Shown one piece after another: positions 31,056-33,656 of a stretch of DNA of 33,656 nucleotides. A program made the position numbers and the translations under genes. Each line of letters begins with the position of its first letter. The stretch's first letter is position 1. Source of the stretch: JBEGQX01 sp041180805 (GTDB taxonomy: Bacteria > Planctomycetota > Planctomycetia > Gemmatales > Gemmataceae); contig JBEGQX010000111.1 of NCBI GenBank assembly GCA_041180805.1, forward strand, positions 1 through 33,656. The letters are read 5' to 3'. The notes beneath the pieces are model-generated. The model was not told the DNA's origin and did not search any database. It worked only from the letters and a program-made list of their open reading frames with translations.

Positions 31056-33656
31056 ATGGCTTTCAATCCATTTGAAGGATTTCGTAAAAATCAAAGAACA
31101 TTGATGGCTATTGCATCCATCGTGTGCATGATTGTGTTTGTTTTTTCCTTCGGCCAGGGTGATCTTTTCCAGACCTTGCAGGAATGGCTCGCCACCAGTG
31201 CCAGACCCACTCCAAAAGTGGCCACATTGTACGGCAAGACCGTACATGAAGCAGATTTGGACAAAATAGCCCGGCAAAGGGACTTGGCGAACAGCTTTAT
31301 GATTCGCTCCGCGGCCATGGGTGTCAATATGGCCATGACTGAACTGGAAAAACAACAAAAAGACATCAAAGAAGGCCAGGAAAATCCCTTTGGAAGAGTA
31401 ATGCAAGGCTGGGGCATGCGAAGAAATCCTTTTTTTGCCCAGCAAATGCGTCTCCCCCCCGGCTGGCAGATGATGAGTGTTCAAAATGACCTAAGTTTTC
31501 TTTCCGCACAGGCACAAGCCACCAAATCCGCCGAACAGGCCCGAACCTTGGATACTTTGGCAACCTCTTTAGGATTTGAAGCCTGGGAAACCAATGCCGC
31601 CATGCGTGGACAGGATGAAATGTATTTTGGTGGTGGCAAATCCCCCGAGGATTTGTTGGATTTCATGGTTTGGCTGAAAACAGCTGACAAATTGGGCATT
31701 CAACTGACTGAAAATGATGTTCGTAGAAATGTAAACCGAGAGGCTGCCAATCAGGAAATCTGGCCGGAAAATGCCGCTCTGAGGTCTATCCCCAGTGTTC
31801 AAGGCATTGCGCGCAACGGCATGATTAACGAGACCGAATTACTCAAAGGGCTCACGGATGAATTCCGCGTGGTGATGGCCAAGGAATCTGTGCTTGGGGA
31901 AGCTGTTGGAGTCCGTGGATTCCGTGACCTTCGTGAACCCATGCAAAGGTTGGGAAACGCTGTTTCCCCGAACGCCGCGGATTTCTTTGAATTCTACAAA
32001 GATCAACGTTCCTCCCTTGGGGTAGTCATGTTGCCTGTTCAGGCAAAGGACTTCATTTCCCAAGTCAAGGAAGAACCGACTGAAGCTGAAATGAAGGCAT
32101 ATTTCAATGACTTCAAGGAAAACGAACTAAATCCAGAATCGGATAAGCCTGGTTTTCGCGCACCCAGAAAAGTAAAAGCCCAGTATGCCACCGCCAAGGC
32201 GGAGGCCCCTATTTTCCGCAAAAAAGCCCAGGTTAATGCCCTGGCACCTTTTGTGATGCGTACGCTTGGTGGCCTGCAAGGTGATGCATTTGGCGCTTCG
32301 TTGGCCGGAAACTTGGGAAACATTATCACGGGCTTTGCTCAGGAGCCAATGTTCTCGGAGTACCGAATTTTCCGCGAATCCAGAACATCTTGGATTGATC
32401 CTCCGTTCTCAAGCGCAGAATCCCTTCACGAACAAAGTATTAACCGACCGGATTTGGCTGCGGCTCTGGTTGGCCAGGTTGCGGGTTCAGCCCTTACTCT
32501 GGGTTCCATTTTTCAAAATGCTGCCACATTCCCAGGCGGGGCCCTCGCCTATGAGGCAAAAGTCCGCCTGAAAGCACTGCCAAGCGCGGTACTGTCAGCA
32601 GCCTCCATGGACCCATATTCCGCAATCGCATTGCCCTTCTCTTACGTTCCCACGGTACCTGAAATGTCGACCGTTGTGGGCAGTCTGTTTGAAAAATATC
32701 TGGATATTTCCGCACCAAGGCTGATGCGGGAAAACCTGGTACTTTTCACCGAGGAACTTGGCAAGCTGAAGAACAAGCCCGAAGAGGCCAACAAGCTGAT
32801 TGCCGAGGCCCCCGCAAAATTCGGTGTTGAGTTGAAATCCATGAAATCCGCCAAGCCATACTTTGAAATCAACAATGATTCCGACTTGGCCGACCTGAAA
32901 AAATCTTTTCTGGAATCCTATAAAGATGCGCCGCAGGCACCGGAATTTTGGCAGCTCTTCTTTTCCGGGGTGGGCACTTTTGAATCTCTTCGCTGGTCAC
33001 CGGATGACCGTAATTTCCAGAATGATCCAAGCCGCTGGATATTCTCCAGAGAGCCTTATTTGATCTGGCGTTCCGAGGACATGGCTGCGAAGGATCGTAC
33101 TTTTGATGAAGCCAAGTCTGATATCATTTTTGCTTGGAAACTACAGCGCGCACGCAAGCTAGCCCGCACTGAAGCCGAAAAAATTTCCGATGAGGCCAAA
33201 AAGAAAACTTGGGCGCCTGCCTATTCCGACTTGGTGAAAGAAGTTCAAAGTTTCTTCGGTTCCCAGTCGGGCAAACCCAAGGTTTCCGATCTGAAGGAAT
33301 TGAACGGTGTGACAAGATTAGTGCCCCAAAATACCACCGGACCAGGCCAGGCAAAAACCTATCTCCCCTTCAGGGTTCCAACCGAAGTGATTTCATTCCC
33401 CAGGGCCAACCTTGTGGAACAAATTGCCAGCCTTAAAAAGCCCGGGGAATCCCTGGTGGTTCGCGACCGCCCGGAAACCACCTATTACGTTACAATTCTG
33501 GTTTCACGGTCCGCACCAAGCCCCGCAGAGTTTAAAAAGATCTATGAGAATGCATCCGTGCGTTCAAAGGAACCTGATACTCTCTGGCAACTTTTCCTGG
33601 ATCAGTTTGGCAGGGATTTCCGCAACGACCTGATCAAGAAAATGCGCATGGAAGCC
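31056..33656 (+). CDS. Membrane-anchored PpiD/SurA-like protein, partial (C-terminus missing)
   Basis: Hand translation from ATG 31056 runs open for 867 codons to the window edge, so it has no stop here. AAAGGA stands 9 nt upstream. The N-terminus MAFNPFEGFRKNQRTLM precedes one transmembrane segment (AIASIVCMIVFVFSFG, ~18-33), after which the protein is periplasmic. VATLYGKTVHEADLDKIA resembles the start of a SurA_N/PpiD chaperone domain, and DEFRVVMAKESVLG with later PTEAEMKAYFNDFKE and FRAPRKVKAQYATAKAE resembles the region ahead of the parvulin domain in PpiD. I cannot see a clear PPIase active site in the part present. It is likely an envelope folding chaperone of a planctomycete-specific large type; family assignment is moderate. 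Divergent from topA with 210 bp between. Confidence 0.7.
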   Translation, partial: MAFNPFEGFRKNQRTLMAIASIVCMIVFVFSFGQGDLFQTLQEWLATSARPTPKVATLYGKTVHEADLDKIARQRDLANSFMIRSAAMGVNMAMTELEKQQKDIKEGQENPFGRVMQGWGMRRNPFFAQQMRLPPGWQMMSVQNDLSFLSAQAQATKSAEQARTLDTLATSLGFEAWETNAAMRGQDEMYFGGGKSPEDLLDFMVWLKTADKLGIQLTENDVRRNVNREAANQEIWPENAALRSIPSVQGIARNGMINETELLKGLTDEFRVVMAKESVLGEAVGVRGFRDLREPMQRLGNAVSPNAADFFEFYKDQRSSLGVVMLPVQAKDFISQVKEEPTEAEMKAYFNDFKENELNPESDKPGFRAPRKVKAQYATAKAEAPIFRKKAQVNALAPFVMRTLGGLQGDAFGASLAGNLGNIITGFAQEPMFSEYRIFRESRTSWIDPPFSSAESLHEQSINRPDLAAALVGQVAGSALTLGSIFQNAATFPGGALAYEAKVRLKALPSAVLSAASMDPYSAIALPFSYVPTVPEMSTVVGSLFEKYLDISAPRLMRENLVLFTEELGKLKNKPEEANKLIAEAPAKFGVELKSMKSAKPYFEINNDSDLADLKKSFLESYKDAPQAPEFWQLFFSGVGTFESLRWSPDDRNFQNDPSRWIFSREPYLIWRSEDMAAKDRTFDEAKSDIIFAWKLQRARKLARTEAEKISDEAKKKTWAPAYSDLVKEVQSFFGSQSGKPKVSDLKELNGVTRLVPQNTTGPGQAKTYLPFRVPTEVISFPRANLVEQIASLKKPGESLVVRDRPETTYYVTILVSRSAPSPAEFKKIYENASVRSKEPDTLWQLFLDQFGRDFRNDLIKKMRMEA

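Noticed and set aside
30942..31484. A 180-aa minus-strand reading frame upstream of topA
   Set aside because: It lies antisense to the well-supported PpiD/SurA-like gene, has no ribosome binding site and shows low-complexity shadow composition.

Overview
The window looks like chromosomal DNA of a planctomycete, probably class Planctomycetia with intermediate GC. The evidence is the set of lineage-typical families: a Pirellula/Verrucomicrobium-type membrane-bound dehydrogenase domain protein (TIGR02604-like), a TIGR03000-domain protein, a DUF1549/DUF1553 protein, and tetrahydromethanopterin (H4MPT)-linked C1 genes next to ordinary bacterial housekeeping genes. No phage, transposase, CRISPR array, tRNA or rRNA was seen. 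The left and right ends cut through genes. Start codons were reassigned in many genes from Shine-Dalgarno position and family N-termini.

Layout. (1) 1-1319, minus: C-terminally truncated secreted dehydrogenase-like beta-propeller protein. (2) 1372-5823, plus: a compact C1-cofactor block of ATP-grasp ligase, mch, RimK-type ATP-grasp ligase, CitG-like protein and a PTPS/QueD-family enzyme with a C-E-x-x-H-G-H motif. It meets a minus-strand HisA-like gene that lies in an operon with ctpA and an rluA-type pseudouridine synthase (8642-5809). (3) 8934-9533: TIGR03000 protein with Cys/Gly/Tyr repeats, ending in a strong bidirectional terminator. (4) 15344-9583, minus: tandem alpha/beta hydrolase, CocE-type hydrolase, receiver-only response regulator and a Nudix-MBL fusion. 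(5) 15497-17485, plus: YycJ-like MBL hydrolase, a 60-aa small protein, and a secreted protein/lipoprotein pair, closed by a terminator. (6) 19100-17550, minus: RpoD-family sigma factor. (7) 19330-22572, plus: DUF1549/DUF1553 protein and PfkB kinase. (8) 24317-22569, minus: histidine kinase with a periplasmic CxxCH, and upstream of it mutM. (9) 25376-28227, plus: trpB, trpA and a divergent TrmB-like methyltransferase. (10) 30845-28224, minus: topA. (11) 31056 to the end, plus: PpiD/SurA-like membrane-anchored protein, open at the window edge.

How the genes work together. The most coherent system is the block at 1372-6543. Mch is the central H4MPT-dependent C1 enzyme, and every other gene there fits making or elaborating its pterin or a methanofuran-like cofactor: two amide-bond ligases, a pterin enzyme, a CitG-like and a HisA-like protein. 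The PTPS motif suggests a possible aldolase-bypass route to hydroxymethyl-dihydropterin feeding H4MPT. Genes are packed tightly, and three convergent pairs overlap at their stop codons.
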